DNA of 64,000 nucleotides from Oryzomonas sp. (GTDB taxonomy: Bacteria > Desulfobacterota > Desulfuromonadia > Geobacterales > Pseudopelobacteraceae): assembly GCA_031292255.1 (NCBI GenBank), contig JARLHN010000016.1, positions 186,001 to 250,000 of the forward strand, given 5' to 3'. The notes beneath the pieces were generated by a model. That model had not been told where the DNA came from. It worked only from the letters and a program-made list of their open reading frames with translations, and searched no databases. How positions within the stretch are numbered: the first letter of the stretch is position 1; each line of letters starts with the position of its first letter. The translations under genes and the position numbers were made by a program. Shown here piece by piece: positions 55,218-64,000 of the stretch.

Positions 55218-57164
55218 CTATTGGATTTCATGGTACTCCAATTTATTACGTTGGAACTCCAAAAAACGTCGGAATGCACTGATTTCCAGGTCATCTGGAC
55301 ATTGATTTAAACATATACAGGCTGCATCATAATTCTTATTGTCCATGTATTCTTTAGCACAGTTTATAACATACCACTTGAAACCACTTACTAGTAATTC
55401 TTGATTGTTATCAGTATCAGCAATGCCCCGCCACTTGTTGAGAAACAGCAACCGGTTGCGGAGAAGAATTTCCCCGGCCGTTTCAGTCCGCTCATAAAAT
55501 GGAATTTCCCTCAGCGCCCGAATAGTGCCGCTCCAGTGATGGTCGTAGGTGGTTGTTGGAACGATGTAGCTCTTGAGGCCCGCCCGTTTGATCTGCAAAC
55601 CCAAGTCCCACTCCTCGAAATAGCAGGGAGTGAATCCATTTTCAAACCGGATCAGTTTTGCGTTGAAGTGCTCCAGCTTTACGGCAAAGAAGAACCCTGA
55701 AACGGCATCCACCGCCAGGGGTTGGTTGAAACTCCCCTTGTCGAAGTAGATGTTATCTCTTGTCAAGGAAAAATCAAAGAAACTCCCCTGGGGACCCACG
55801 CAGGCCGCTCCCGGCAGCGAGTTAAGCGTTTGTTCGAGTGAGATTATGGCTGCCCGTTCCACATGAAGATCGGCATTCATAATGAAGACGGTTGGGGTTG
55901 CGGCTATCTCAAGCCCCAGGTTCCAGGCCCGGGCAACCCCGATGTTCTGTTTCATGATGGCGTAGCGGTTGATGCGGGGATGTCCTTTAAGCTGCTCCGC
56001 CACTTCCTGGCCGTTGAAGATCACAATCACATCGCCATCCACCTCTTCCAGATCATGCAGTAAGGTGCCGACGTTGTATTCACTCGCCGGCGACATGTCA
56101 AGCACAGGAATGACAAAGCTGCGCCGGGCGCTGCTGATGCAGACGGCGTCGTGGGTTGCGGCGTCAATGGCGGACACATCCACAAGGGAACGCTCCCGCA
56201 ATTCCTCCGCGGAGAAGGTATCCGGCTTGCCGCCCAGGGCGACCGCCAACAGGTCCTCCACCCGGTGGGCATAAGTGTGGGCATTGTGGACCAACCGCCG
56301 GCCACGGGCGGCAATCTGTTCACGGAGGGCATCATTTTCCAGATAAAAACGCGCAACCTCAGCCAGCTCTTCGTCACGCCGGTAAAGAGCATAATCCTCG
56401 CCGTTATTGAAAAGTATATCCTGGCCGCTGTTCCGGGCCATATCGGTGAGCAACAGCGAACCGGTTGACAGCGCCTCGAAGACCCGCATGTTCAGGTCGT
56501 TGCTCACCGCCTCATTTAATACGATCTTGGATTGAGAGAAAACTCGGGCCATATCGTCCCAAAAGCACCGTTCATAATAGAGCGGGATCTGGCTCCCCAG
56601 TTGGACAAAGAGTCTTTCGCGGCGCGACCCGGCCGGCACGCCTCCCACAAAACTAACAGGATAAAGCTTCGGCAAGTCGATTTTGCAGTGAATTTCCTGG
56701 TCACAGGCAAGAGGAAGCCAGTATGCATTGCACCCCTGCGCCCTGAAATCCGGGAGATATTCTCTCTGGGCGATAAATACCCGGTCAAAATTTTTTGCCC
56801 ACTGAATTTGCGCAGCAAGAAAGATATGGTTGTCGATGAGGTAACAAACCTTGGGACAGGAAAGTGCTTCCAAGTTATGGGGAAAGTGCCCATCCACCGA
56901 ATGTACCCAGATATAGAGGTCAGGATGCTGCTCAGGTGGTGTGGTGGTGAGAATTTCGGCCATATCGGGAGTGGGCGAGGTTTCTATGTCATGAGGCAGC
57001 ACAGGCAGTTTCATATTCTGGAACTTCCCGACTTCGAGCAGATGCTCAGTCACATGGGGACCAATAGTTGTCAATCGGCATATCCGGCGCAGTACCCGCT
57101 CCAAATAGACGGCAGTTGTTATCGGATGGGCCACGTAGGCCAGCCAGACGTTCAGTTCATTCAT
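55218..57164 (-). CDS. Two-domain glycosyltransferase (CgeB-like plus GT2)
   Basis: 648 residues from ATG 57164, with GGGAG nine bases upstream; an ATG at 57209 overlapping the preceding stop is the alternative. Residues 1-330 form a GT-B-like domain with SFVGGVPAGSRRERLFVQL and LNEAVSNDLNMRVFEALSTGSLLLTD, as in CgeB/spore-maturation glycosyltransferases. Residues 355-600 are a GT2 domain (SFVIPVLDMSPASEYNVGTL, QNIGVARAWNLGLEIA, FIMNADLHVE as DxD equivalent, FEEWDLGLQIKRAGLKSYIVP). A helical tail follows. It probably adds two sugars in succession. Confidence 0.85.
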   Translation of the reverse strand: MNELNVWLAYVAHPITTAVYLERVLRRICRLTTIGPHVTEHLLEVGKFQNMKLPVLPHDIETSPTPDMAEILTTTPPEQHPDLYIWVHSVDGHFPHNLEALSCPKVCYLIDNHIFLAAQIQWAKNFDRVFIAQREYLPDFRAQGCNAYWLPLACDQEIHCKIDLPKLYPVSFVGGVPAGSRRERLFVQLGSQIPLYYERCFWDDMARVFSQSKIVLNEAVSNDLNMRVFEALSTGSLLLTDMARNSGQDILFNNGEDYALYRRDEELAEVARFYLENDALREQIAARGRRLVHNAHTYAHRVEDLLAVALGGKPDTFSAEELRERSLVDVSAIDAATHDAVCISSARRSFVIPVLDMSPASEYNVGTLLHDLEEVDGDVIVIFNGQEVAEQLKGHPRINRYAIMKQNIGVARAWNLGLEIAATPTVFIMNADLHVERAAIISLEQTLNSLPGAACVGPQGSFFDFSLTRDNIYFDKGSFNQPLAVDAVSGFFFAVKLEHFNAKLIRFENGFTPCYFEEWDLGLQIKRAGLKSYIVPTTTYDHHWSGTIRALREIPFYERTETAGEILLRNRLLFLNKWRGIADTDNNQELLVSGFKWYVINCAKEYMDNKNYDAACICLNQCPDDLEISAFRRFLEFQRNKLEYHEIQ

Positions 57165-57205
57165 TATGCAGGCTCCCTGGCCACTTTGTCCATTGTTCGT
57201 CCGGG

Positions 57206-57568
57206 TCATGCCTTTATACAGATGGAACCCCTGTATTCATCGGGTCCCATGCCAGTGGTAAATGAAAATTTGATGCCTTCGACAACGATAAAACCGGAGC
57301 GGCCAAGGAGCGATGTCCATGTGCCGCAGCCGAAGACGCTGTAGTGATTGGGGTTTGTTTCGTGATGGATATCCAATGCAGGCCCCTGGCCACAGCCGAT
57401 GTCAAGAATTCGTTTATCCGTGCTGATCAGATACTTGGGCAGGAGTGCGTTGAGTACTTCGCTTGTAATATTCGAGTGAAGGGGGGACGGTGTCTCCGGA
57501 TAGATTTCACTCTCTATTTTATCTACAAAGGAGACAAGGCGGGAAATCCCTTTGAATGAAACATCCAT
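57206..57568 (-). pseudogene. Internally deleted SAM methyltransferase
   Basis: 120 residues from ATG 57568 (AGGA six bases upstream). It starts like a methyltransferase, with RILDIGCGQGPALDI near 54-68, then jumps directly to a C-terminal segment (YSVFGCGTWTSLLGRSGFIVVEGIKFSFTTGMGPDEY). The roughly 80-100 residues usually lying between motif I and such an ending are missing, yet the frame stays open. It is likely inactive. The stop overlaps a possible start of the next gene. Confidence 0.6.
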
Positions 57569-57577
57569 CAAAATTCC

Positions 57578-58636
57578 TCATGTTCTTGAATTGTTGAATG
57601 TGGCCGCATTACTGAGCTTGGTGGCGATACATTGAAATTGTTGCGCCGCCTTGTCCCAACTCAGTCGCTTCATGTCCTCAGCCGCAACCGCGGACTTTTT
57701 TGCTATCACCTCTCTGTAGAGGTAAGCAAATTCCAACTGCTCGATCAGTTCCGCCACCGACGCTTCATGCCAGATTGCGGAGGGCTGCCCCTGGGTGTCA
57801 TTGACCACTGTTGGCGTGTAGCTGGTCAACGGGAATGCGTTTCGCTCGGTGATGACGTCGGCATGGCCTGTGGCATCGCTGGCAATGACGGTCCGCCCAC
57901 TGGCCATGTATTCGCACATGACCATGTTGTTGCCCCCCTCGCAGCGGTTGGGAAAGATGCCGATATCGGACTGCTGATACACCTGCCGCATCTGGGCATT
58001 ATCCATGAGGGGGAGGAGGCAGACCCGTCCGGTAGGGATTCCGTTTTCATGGAGAGTTCGCCACAGAATCGCCAGGCAATCGTCATCCGTGGGCGTAAAT
58101 GAGATATAGGTGGAGTTTGCCATGGTAGCCAGCGAAAAAGGCCACTGATTTACCCAGGAGCAAACCAGATACGCGTCGGCATGGCGTTGCATGAATACCC
58201 GCATGGCGGCGATCACCAGATCCTGCCCTTTGCGGAGTTCGAATTTGCCGCCGGAAAAGACAATGAAGCGGCCATCATCCGGACGCTGTGGTGTAGCATA
58301 AAAATTGGCGGGGTCAATCCCCTGCAGGATAGTGGCGGTCTGGCGGACGCCACCGATCCGAAGCTGGTACTCGCACCACGATGAGCCGGCAACGATGAAA
58401 TCCCATTCATGGGCGGCACGGCGGGTATGGCGGAGGGCCTCCACGTCGTTCTCGAAAAAACAGTAACCGATGTTGAGCCGGTCCCAATCGGCGGAATTCA
58501 TGGGACGGAAATCGTGACCGCCGATGCAGTGAAGGGTCACCCCGTCCAGGGGAGGAAGTTTGGCAATTTCCTTTGTAAGATATCCACCGGCAATTCCCCA
58601 ACCATGGGCTCGGCCGCTGGGCATGGAAACTCTCAT
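57578..58636 (-). CDS. GT4-family glycosyltransferase
   Basis: 352 residues. N-terminal HGWGIAGGYLTKEIAKL is the acceptor-side glycine loop. FIVFSGGKFELRKGQDLVIAAMRVF and SDIGIFPNRCEGGNNMVMCEYMASGRTVIASDATGHADVI are the donor-binding motifs of group 1 (GT-B, retaining) enzymes; E-G-G-N-N is the E-x7-E region. Its ATG overlaps the end of the TPR gene upstream by 4 bp. Cytosolic; sugar unknown. Confidence 0.88.
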   Translation of the reverse strand: MRVSMPSGRAHGWGIAGGYLTKEIAKLPPLDGVTLHCIGGHDFRPMNSADWDRLNIGYCFFENDVEALRHTRRAAHEWDFIVAGSSWCEYQLRIGGVRQTATILQGIDPANFYATPQRPDDGRFIVFSGGKFELRKGQDLVIAAMRVFMQRHADAYLVCSWVNQWPFSLATMANSTYISFTPTDDDCLAILWRTLHENGIPTGRVCLLPLMDNAQMRQVYQQSDIGIFPNRCEGGNNMVMCEYMASGRTVIASDATGHADVITERNAFPLTSYTPTVVNDTQGQPSAIWHEASVAELIEQLEFAYLYREVIAKKSAVAAEDMKRLSWDKAAQQFQCIATKLSNAATFNNSRT

Positions 58637-59730
58637 CTCAACTCTTTGCGTGTATTATCTGATTCCAACTGCGTCAAGGCCTCCTGCGCTTCATGATCCC
58701 ACGGCTGCAAGGCAAGTACGCGTTCCAGGAAAAATCTTGCTTTATCAGGCATTTCTACCCGCCAGCAAACATAGGCAATCGCCTTGAGTATTCCAATATC
58801 CTGTGGCGCCTTGGCCTGAAGACTCACATAGATTCGAAGGGCTTCTTCAAACTTACCAAACCCCACACAAAGCAGATCGGCCAGATTTTTTTGGAAAACA
58901 GCGCTGGAAGGTTTAAGACGCACGGCTTCTTCATGGTTGCGGAGGGAACGCTGGAGATCGTTACATTTCTGGTAAAGTACGCCAAGATCGTTATGGGCCA
59001 AGGCGTTGCCGGGGTCTTGGGCTACCAGCGTTTCCAACAACTGAAGGGCCTCATCGGGCCTGTCGGTATCAACAAGGTTGATGGCCTCATTGTAGAGCTC
59101 GTCAGGTGATCGTGCCGGCTCGGGCCGGGTCTCGGGCAAAGAAGCCGCTATTGGCTGGGAAGCGGGTACGGGCACAACCGCCGGTACCCCTTGGCACGCC
59201 GGCGGAGCCTCTCCGGAAATCCGACGGGTATCAGGCTGGGCCGCCTGGGAAGCGCCCATCTGATCCAGGGCTTGCCGTGCCTCCTTGTTGTTGTCGTCGA
59301 GTTGCAGGGTGCGGGTGAAGTATTGCCGCGCCTGCTCCTTGCGCCCGATCCGCAGGCTAATGGTGCCCAAGGTATTGAGGGCCTCGACATCGAAGGGATT
59401 GTTCTTGAGGATATCCAGGTAGATTTGGATGGCATCGCCGGCCCACTCCAGCTCCGTGAAATAGAAGTCCGCCAGATTCTTCCGATAGACGATGTTCCCT
59501 GGGTCCAGTTTGTGGGCCTTTTCATGGTGCGCCAAGGCTCTGAGCGGGTTCCCGTCGCGATAGTAGAGCACTGCGATATCATTGTGGGCTTGGCTGAACT
59601 CGGGATAGATTTTCAGGAAATCCTGAATGTGATGAATTGCTTCGTCTATCTCAACATCGCGGACAACCGACAGGATCCGCTCGTAGGTAGCGGTCCCCTC
59701 GATGGCGATCAGGTTTTGATTTGCAGGCAT
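58633..59730 (-). CDS. TPR protein
   Basis: 365 residues made of two TPR blocks: about 30-165 (QAHNDIAVLYYRDGNPLRALAHHEKAHKLDP and on) and about 215-360 (ALAHNDLGVLYQKCNDLQRSLRNHEEAVRLKP and on), joined by an Ala/Pro-rich linker. No catalytic domain, signal or membrane helix. The two blocks resemble each other, so an internal duplication is likely. It is translationally coupled to the GT4 gene and may present the acceptor protein to it. Confidence 0.82.
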   Translation of the reverse strand: MPANQNLIAIEGTATYERILSVVRDVEIDEAIHHIQDFLKIYPEFSQAHNDIAVLYYRDGNPLRALAHHEKAHKLDPGNIVYRKNLADFYFTELEWAGDAIQIYLDILKNNPFDVEALNTLGTISLRIGRKEQARQYFTRTLQLDDNNKEARQALDQMGASQAAQPDTRRISGEAPPACQGVPAVVPVPASQPIAASLPETRPEPARSPDELYNEAINLVDTDRPDEALQLLETLVAQDPGNALAHNDLGVLYQKCNDLQRSLRNHEEAVRLKPSSAVFQKNLADLLCVGFGKFEEALRIYVSLQAKAPQDIGILKAIAYVCWRVEMPDKARFFLERVLALQPWDHEAQEALTQLESDNTRKELR

Positions 59731-59808
59731 TGGTATGCGCCCCTCTCGGACTCGTGTGATAGTTAAATAAATGTTAGGGGAAAATCATCTCAAGTTCAAT
59801 AAAAAACC

Positions 59809-61068
59809 TCAGAATGGGGCCGCGTTCGCTCCATCGACCGAGTTTGCTGCCTGGTCCATGGTTCGGCCTTGCGCATCCTTGCCATTGAACGTGAAGACGA
59901 TATGGGAGGGGTCGATCACGGCACTGCCGTCGGCGTTCTGACTGAGTTGAAAGTTGACGGTTGCTTCGTTCGTAAGGGTATTGTAGGTGACCGAAAGCGG
60001 TGTGGGGGGGATTGCGGCATCTTTGCTGGATTGCGGCATCATGTCGTTGTAATAGCCGGCTTCCGGGCTGTTGGCACGCGAGAGCGTCCAATTTGCGGGG
60101 TTTGTGATCGAACTGACATCCATGGCATTGTTAAAGGCGATGGTCATGGAAAAGGTCTCGGAGCTGTTGGGGGTGGACAATGACGTATCCAGATACCAGA
60201 GAGGGGTTGCCGGCCCAAGGATGTCGTCAAATTTATTATTCTGGGTAGCCATTGAATCCACTGTCACCATCTGGGGATTGCTGAGTACATTCTGCAACTG
60301 CGAAGCCAGGGAAGTATTCGAACCTTTCAGGATCGTCAACTGTTTTTGGGCATCTGCGGTCTGACCGAGCCCGTTGTAAGCCACACCGAGTTGATAGTTG
60401 GCAGAAGGGAAATTGGATTTCAGGTATAATGATTTTGTCAGGCTCGCCACCGCGTCCTTATAGTCCCCCATCTTGTTGCAGACCTCTCCCAGGGCATAGT
60501 AAACGTTGCCGTCATTCGGGGAAATCTTCTGAGCTTTTTCAAATTGCGTCAAGGCCCCGGAGAGGTTGCCTTGCGTGAGGTATTGCTGCCCGAGGGTGTA
60601 GGGAGCAACCGGATCACGGGGGTTCAACTGTTCCGCTTTCTTGAACGCCTTTTCCGAGTCGCTATACTGCTTGTTCTGCAGGTAGGCGTTTCCCAGGCTG
60701 ACGTAGGCGGTCTGCAGCGTGGGCGTGGCAGAGGTGGTCGAGGATGAGGATGTGGCAGCGGTTGTGTAGGAACTGGCGGAAGCGCTCATTACGCTCACGA
60801 GCTTTTTGAACGTGTTGATGGCGTCGTTGTTATCCCCCTGCGCCAGGTATAACTGGCCTAAATAACTATAGGCCGTCGTATTCTGCGGATCCATGCCCAA
60901 AGCCTGCTTGAACAAAGTGATTGCCTTGGCATTCTTATTCTGCCCCATAAGATTTGCAGCCTGCGCAATGGTGTACTGAGCCATCTGCTTTTGCTGACTC
61001 TGGGCACTCTGATAGATCGATGTCAGGTCAACGTATCCGCTCATGGAATCAAAAACTGAAGCGCTCAT
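59809..61068 (-). CDS. TPR protein with C-terminal Ig-like domain, sigma-28 controlled
   Basis: 419 residues. The N-terminus (SASVFDSMSGYVDLTSIYQSAQSQQKQMAQYTIAQA) has no classical signal peptide and resembles ends of proteins exported by the flagellar apparatus in its Ser/Gln richness. TPR units cover about 30-255 with a Ser/Thr-rich insert (about 97-115, SSYTTAATSSSSTTSATPT). Residues 290-410 look like a beta-sandwich (SETFSMTIAFNNAMDVSSITNPANWTL, IDPSHIVFTFNGKDAQG), similar to Big-type surface domains. AAAGGAG precedes the ATG. The promoter at 61102-61128 is FliA-like. Function unknown. Confidence 0.8.
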   Translation of the reverse strand: MSASVFDSMSGYVDLTSIYQSAQSQQKQMAQYTIAQAANLMGQNKNAKAITLFKQALGMDPQNTTAYSYLGQLYLAQGDNNDAINTFKKLVSVMSASASSYTTAATSSSSTTSATPTLQTAYVSLGNAYLQNKQYSDSEKAFKKAEQLNPRDPVAPYTLGQQYLTQGNLSGALTQFEKAQKISPNDGNVYYALGEVCNKMGDYKDAVASLTKSLYLKSNFPSANYQLGVAYNGLGQTADAQKQLTILKGSNTSLASQLQNVLSNPQMVTVDSMATQNNKFDDILGPATPLWYLDTSLSTPNSSETFSMTIAFNNAMDVSSITNPANWTLSRANSPEAGYYNDMMPQSSKDAAIPPTPLSVTYNTLTNEATVNFQLSQNADGSAVIDPSHIVFTFNGKDAQGRTMDQAANSVDGANAAPF

Positions 61069-61101
61069 TGTCCACTCCTTTTATTACCACTTATACTTCA
61101 T

Positions 61102-61128
61102 CTATCGGAAAAATGCGGCCATTATTTA
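61102..61128 (-). promoter_or_regulatory. Sigma-28 (FliA) promoter of the TPR/Ig-like gene
   Basis: On the minus strand TAAA (61125-61128), 15 bp, TCCGATAG (61102-61109); consensus TAAA-N15-GCCGATAA. The leader to the ATG at 61068 is about 25 nt. Confidence 0.75.
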
Positions 61129-61135
61129 ATGGATT

Positions 61136-62533
61136 TTATCTGGAAGATGCCACTTTGTCCCGAAGCGTTGACTTCACCCGTTGAATGACATCCTGCCACG
61201 AACCGCGGCATGACTGCCGAAAGAGGCGTAGCGACGGATACCATGGGGAATCGTCGCGGTTCAGCAGCCAACGCCAGTCGGGCGAGTATGGCAGCAAAAC
61301 CCACGTCGGCTTGCCCATGGCGCCGGCCAAATGCGCCACGGCGGTATCCACAGTGATTACAAGGTCGAGTTGGGCAATAAGGGCGGCACTATCGGCAAAA
61401 TCGCGAATAAGGTTCGTGTGGTCGATCATTGCAAACGGCAAAGCGCCTTCCCGGCCAAGCTGCAGGGAATAGAACACAACACCGTCCATAGCCGCCAGTG
61501 GCGCCAACTGATCAGCCGGACAGCTTCGACCCGGATCGGGATAGGATTTCCCAGACCAGCAGAGTCCCACCCTGAGGTAATTCTCATTGCCTGTCAGGGC
61601 ACGCCAGAAAGGAAGACGATCGGGAGGAGGCGCCAAATAGGGGGCATTATTGGGGATGTTCTCCAGCGATGTACCAAAAATTCCCGGAAGGCTGAGCAGC
61701 GGTACATGCAGATCATACCGGCCTGGAATTCCGCCCGTGGGGATCACCCCCGCAACTCCCGCTACCCTTGCCATCAACGAGACAAGCGGGGCATGACACT
61801 CCAGAACAACCCGTGCCCCACGGGCCGAGAGCAGTGGAATGTAGCGGCAAAACTGAAGGGTATCGCCGAAACCCTGCTCGGCATGCACCAGAACAATCCT
61901 TCCAGTTATATCTTCGCCTTGCCAGCACGGTTGATTAAAAGATCGGGACGGCGAGGTAAAATCCCGTTTTTTCCAACGCCACTCGTATTCTTGCCATCCT
62001 TCCCGATATTCACCGTTCAGCAGCAACAAAAGTGACCTGTTCCAGTGGGCCTCGGCGTGTTCCGGAGCGGCCCCAAGCACTTCATTGCATGCCGACATCG
62101 CCTCATTTACCAACCCAAGGGCCTGAAAACAGGTTGCCAGGGCAATACGAGCGTCATGCAGGTCGGGTTCGAGCTGCAATGCCCGGGAATAGCTCTCCGC
62201 CGCTTCTTCATAATGATGCAGTTTTAAAAGCGTATTGCCGCGGTTGTTCCATGCCGCCACATGAAGAGGAGAAACTGCCAGCGTCTGATTATACGCCGAT
62301 AGCGCATCATCGTATCTGCCACTAAGATGTAAACAATACCCCAGATAAAAAAGTGCCTCCTCAAGCTGAGGAGCTATACTTAATGCCTTCCTGAATTGGA
62401 TGCTGGCCGCATGAATCCTGCCCGTGTGAAGCATGCTCGTACCCAGGGAGCAGATTTCCCTGGCAATTTCCAATTCGTCGATATTGTTATGATTTATGAC
62501 ATTCACTCTCTGATTTGAATTCTCCGGCCACAT
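61136..62533 (-). CDS. TPR protein with one GT9-like domain
   Basis: 465 residues from ATG 62533 (GTG 62506 is an alternative; a TTG lies at 62539). TPR array about 20-150, then a single GT9-like domain: LVHAEQGFGDTLQFCRYIPLL near 215, LRVGLCWSGKSYPDPGRS, ITVDTAVAHLAGAMGKPTWVLLPYSPDWRWLL and PWYPSLRLFRQ. This is the simplest complete version of the architecture repeated in the larger genes at 29699-36470 and can serve as reference for them. It overlaps the end of the upstream relative. Confidence 0.87.
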   Translation of the reverse strand: MWPENSNQRVNVINHNNIDELEIAREICSLGTSMLHTGRIHAASIQFRKALSIAPQLEEALFYLGYCLHLSGRYDDALSAYNQTLAVSPLHVAAWNNRGNTLLKLHHYEEAAESYSRALQLEPDLHDARIALATCFQALGLVNEAMSACNEVLGAAPEHAEAHWNRSLLLLLNGEYREGWQEYEWRWKKRDFTSPSRSFNQPCWQGEDITGRIVLVHAEQGFGDTLQFCRYIPLLSARGARVVLECHAPLVSLMARVAGVAGVIPTGGIPGRYDLHVPLLSLPGIFGTSLENIPNNAPYLAPPPDRLPFWRALTGNENYLRVGLCWSGKSYPDPGRSCPADQLAPLAAMDGVVFYSLQLGREGALPFAMIDHTNLIRDFADSAALIAQLDLVITVDTAVAHLAGAMGKPTWVLLPYSPDWRWLLNRDDSPWYPSLRLFRQSCRGSWQDVIQRVKSTLRDKVASSR

Positions 62534-64000
62534 CGGCAAAGACCCCCTCCCAGTCGCCTTGCTCTTTTTGCCTGAAAAGCTTCATCGTGGGGTACCAAGG
62601 CGAATTCCGGCGACCAATCATCCAACGCCAGTCGGGAACAAAAGGCAACAGGCACCAGACCGGCCTCCCCAAGGCGCCGGCCATATGAACCGTGGAGTTA
62701 TCAATGGAAATCACGAGATCGAGCGCATAAATCTGCGCGGCAAAATCGTCAAGATCGCGAAGCGGGTCAGCGTCATCCCAGGAATGGATAGACACTCCCA
62801 ATTCTTTGCGGGCATCCTGAAGCTCCTTCGAACAGTCGCCGTATTGAAGGTTGATGAAATGGCTGAATTCCTGTGTTAAAACATCTACCCACTGGTAAAG
62901 GGCTGTTGACCGCGTTCGCCTCTGTTCCGGCTTCAACCCGCCACGCCAGGAGATACCAACCTTCAGCCCCTCACCGAGGGCTTCGTACCTGCTCCTCCAT
63001 TTACAGACCGCGTCCCGTGAGGGGATCAGCCATGAGGCCGCCCCAATGAAATCTCGTTCGGAATTTCTAAAATACCTCGGAAGCGAATTGAGCGAAAGCT
63101 TAAAATCCATCCGGGGGAAGCTCTGTAGTAATGCCGTATCGTCAAGCTCCGTGGAAGGGAGAACAACAAGAGATGGGAAAGACCTCGAAAATAGCGGCAC
63201 GAGCCTGGCTTCACACTCCAATATGCAAAATTTCGCATCGGAGATCACGCGGTGAAGGCACGAAGAAAACATAATTTCTTCTCCGATGGCCTGTTCCGAA
63301 TAAAGGAAAATGGTTTTTCCCTTCATGCAGGAACCGTCATAACGAGGAAGCTGTAATTCCCGACGCGGATCCTCTCTGGCTACCAGCCTCCATTCATAAC
63401 CTTCCCAGCCTGACTCAAAATCTCCTTTAAGCAGGTTGAGCAATGACAGATTGAAATTGGCATCCGCATGCTCCGGGTTAATTGCGAGCACCTGCAGAAA
63501 GGCCTCTGTTGCCTTTGCAAACAGCCCGAGTTGCATTGCGATAACTCCGAGGTTGTTACACGCATTTATATGATTCGGATTAATGGCCAATGCCTTGGTG
63601 CAGGCGTCTTTTGCTTCCAGCAGTCTCCCAATTTCTTTCAACGTGCTGGCAAGATTGCTGTACGCTTCGGCATCATCAGGTCGCAGGGAAATTGCACGGC
63701 GGATGGACGATTCAGATTCTTCGTGCCTGGAAAGTTCGCGGAGCACCATGCCGAGGTTGTTATGCGCCATTGCCAAATCAGGCTGTAACTCCAATGCCCG
63801 ACGATAGGCCTGTTCAGCCTCATCCAATCGTCCAAGCCTATGGAGCACGGTGCCAAGGTTGCTGAATGCCATGGCAAAGTCAGGTTTCAGCGCCAAGGCC
63901 CGCCGACTTGCCTGTTCGGCTTCTTCCAGCCGGTCCAGATGCTGCAGCAAATTACTGAGAGTGTTATATGCCACAGCGAGTTCCGGATGGAACATCAGTG
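62487..64000 (-). CDS. TPR protein with GT9-like domain, 5' end outside window
   Basis: At least 502 residues; TPR repeats already run at the window edge (HPELAVAYNTLSNLLQHLDRLEEAEQASRRAL), so the start is probably further right although an ATG occurs at 63995. At least five TPR units (to about 180), then a GT9-like domain that diverges from the others: IFLYSEQAIGEEIMFSSCLHR instead of EQGxGDxIQFxRY, but ISIDNSTVHMAGALGRPVWCLLPFVPDWRWM and PWYPTMKLFRQ remain. Confidence 0.85.
   Translation of the reverse strand, partial: LMFHPELAVAYNTLSNLLQHLDRLEEAEQASRRALALKPDFAMAFSNLGTVLHRLGRLDEAEQAYRRALELQPDLAMAHNNLGMVLRELSRHEESESSIRRAISLRPDDAEAYSNLASTLKEIGRLLEAKDACTKALAINPNHINACNNLGVIAMQLGLFAKATEAFLQVLAINPEHADANFNLSLLNLLKGDFESGWEGYEWRLVAREDPRRELQLPRYDGSCMKGKTIFLYSEQAIGEEIMFSSCLHRVISDAKFCILECEARLVPLFSRSFPSLVVLPSTELDDTALLQSFPRMDFKLSLNSLPRYFRNSERDFIGAASWLIPSRDAVCKWRSRYEALGEGLKVGISWRGGLKPEQRRTRSTALYQWVDVLTQEFSHFINLQYGDCSKELQDARKELGVSIHSWDDADPLRDLDDFAAQIYALDLVISIDNSTVHMAGALGRPVWCLLPFVPDWRWMIGRRNSPWYPTMKLFRQKEQGDWEGVFADVAGEFKSESECHKS

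Overview
The window looks like a chromosomal segment of a Geobacter-type bacterium (Geobacterales, Desulfobacterota). The placement is inferred from gene content: a NapC/NirT-type seven-haem cytochrome of the ImcH kind, a nine-haem cytochrome c / cytochrome b fusion of the CbcL kind, an NrfD / iron-sulfur / tetrahaem Cbc-type cluster, PilT with a GspE-like partner, and FlbT/FlaF beside a flagellin. No rRNA, intact tRNA or CRISPR array was seen.

Left part (1-18,000), ordinary housekeeping. On the minus strand are a zinc-ribbon protein cut by the window edge, the ABC-F ATPase uup, a homocysteine S-methyltransferase-like gene, pilT, a GspE/PilB-like protein without a Walker A motif, dnaB, cheW, an MCP and cheR. 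Then come a frameshifted gene coupled to an NlpC/P60 hydrolase behind a sigma-54-like promoter, a type 4 uracil-DNA glycosylase, a zinc phospholipase C-like protein, coaBC, an MBL-fold hydrolase, a ferredoxin, a rubredoxin, a zinc-ribbon mini-protein and a class V aminotransferase. Several extragenic repeats with terminal inverted repeats lie here, and one supplies the last codons of coaBC.

Middle part (18,500-27,700), respiratory and redox genes. A CbcL-like gene, a tetrahaem/FeS/NrfD quinone-oxidoreductase operon and an imcH-like gene lie within 6.6 kb. Together they look like alternative inner-membrane routes from quinol to periplasmic cytochromes. trxB with a small overlapping acidic protein and ilvA follow, transcribed divergently from two good sigma-70 promoters.

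Right part (27,740-64,000), a flagellin and glycan-modification island. It holds flagellin, flbT, flaF and a 48-residue small protein, then about 34 kb of sugar- and methyl-transfer genes. These include four TPR proteins with one or more GT9-like domains, two FkbM methyltransferases, an exostosin-like protein, a GT8 enzyme, a TPR-OGT (GT41) protein fused to an alpha-1,6-fucosyltransferase-like domain, a GT2-TPR-methyltransferase fusion, a radical SAM protein, and CgeB/GT2-like and GT4 glycosyltransferases. In the middle is a 7-kb gene for a 2338-residue protein made almost entirely of Thr/Ser-rich octapeptide repeats in 56-residue (168-bp) higher-order repeats.

Most interesting observation: three genes of the island, the flagellin (28743-29558), the giant octapeptide-repeat gene (44597-51613) and a TPR protein gene (59809-61068), each have a sigma-28 (FliA)-like promoter upstream. 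The repeat protein and the TPR protein are therefore likely expressed with late flagellar genes. My hypothesis is a flagellum-associated, heavily O-glycosylated surface or secreted repeat protein with its own glycosyltransferases. Only the promoters, the repeat architecture and the gene neighbourhood are seen directly; export and glycosylation are inference.
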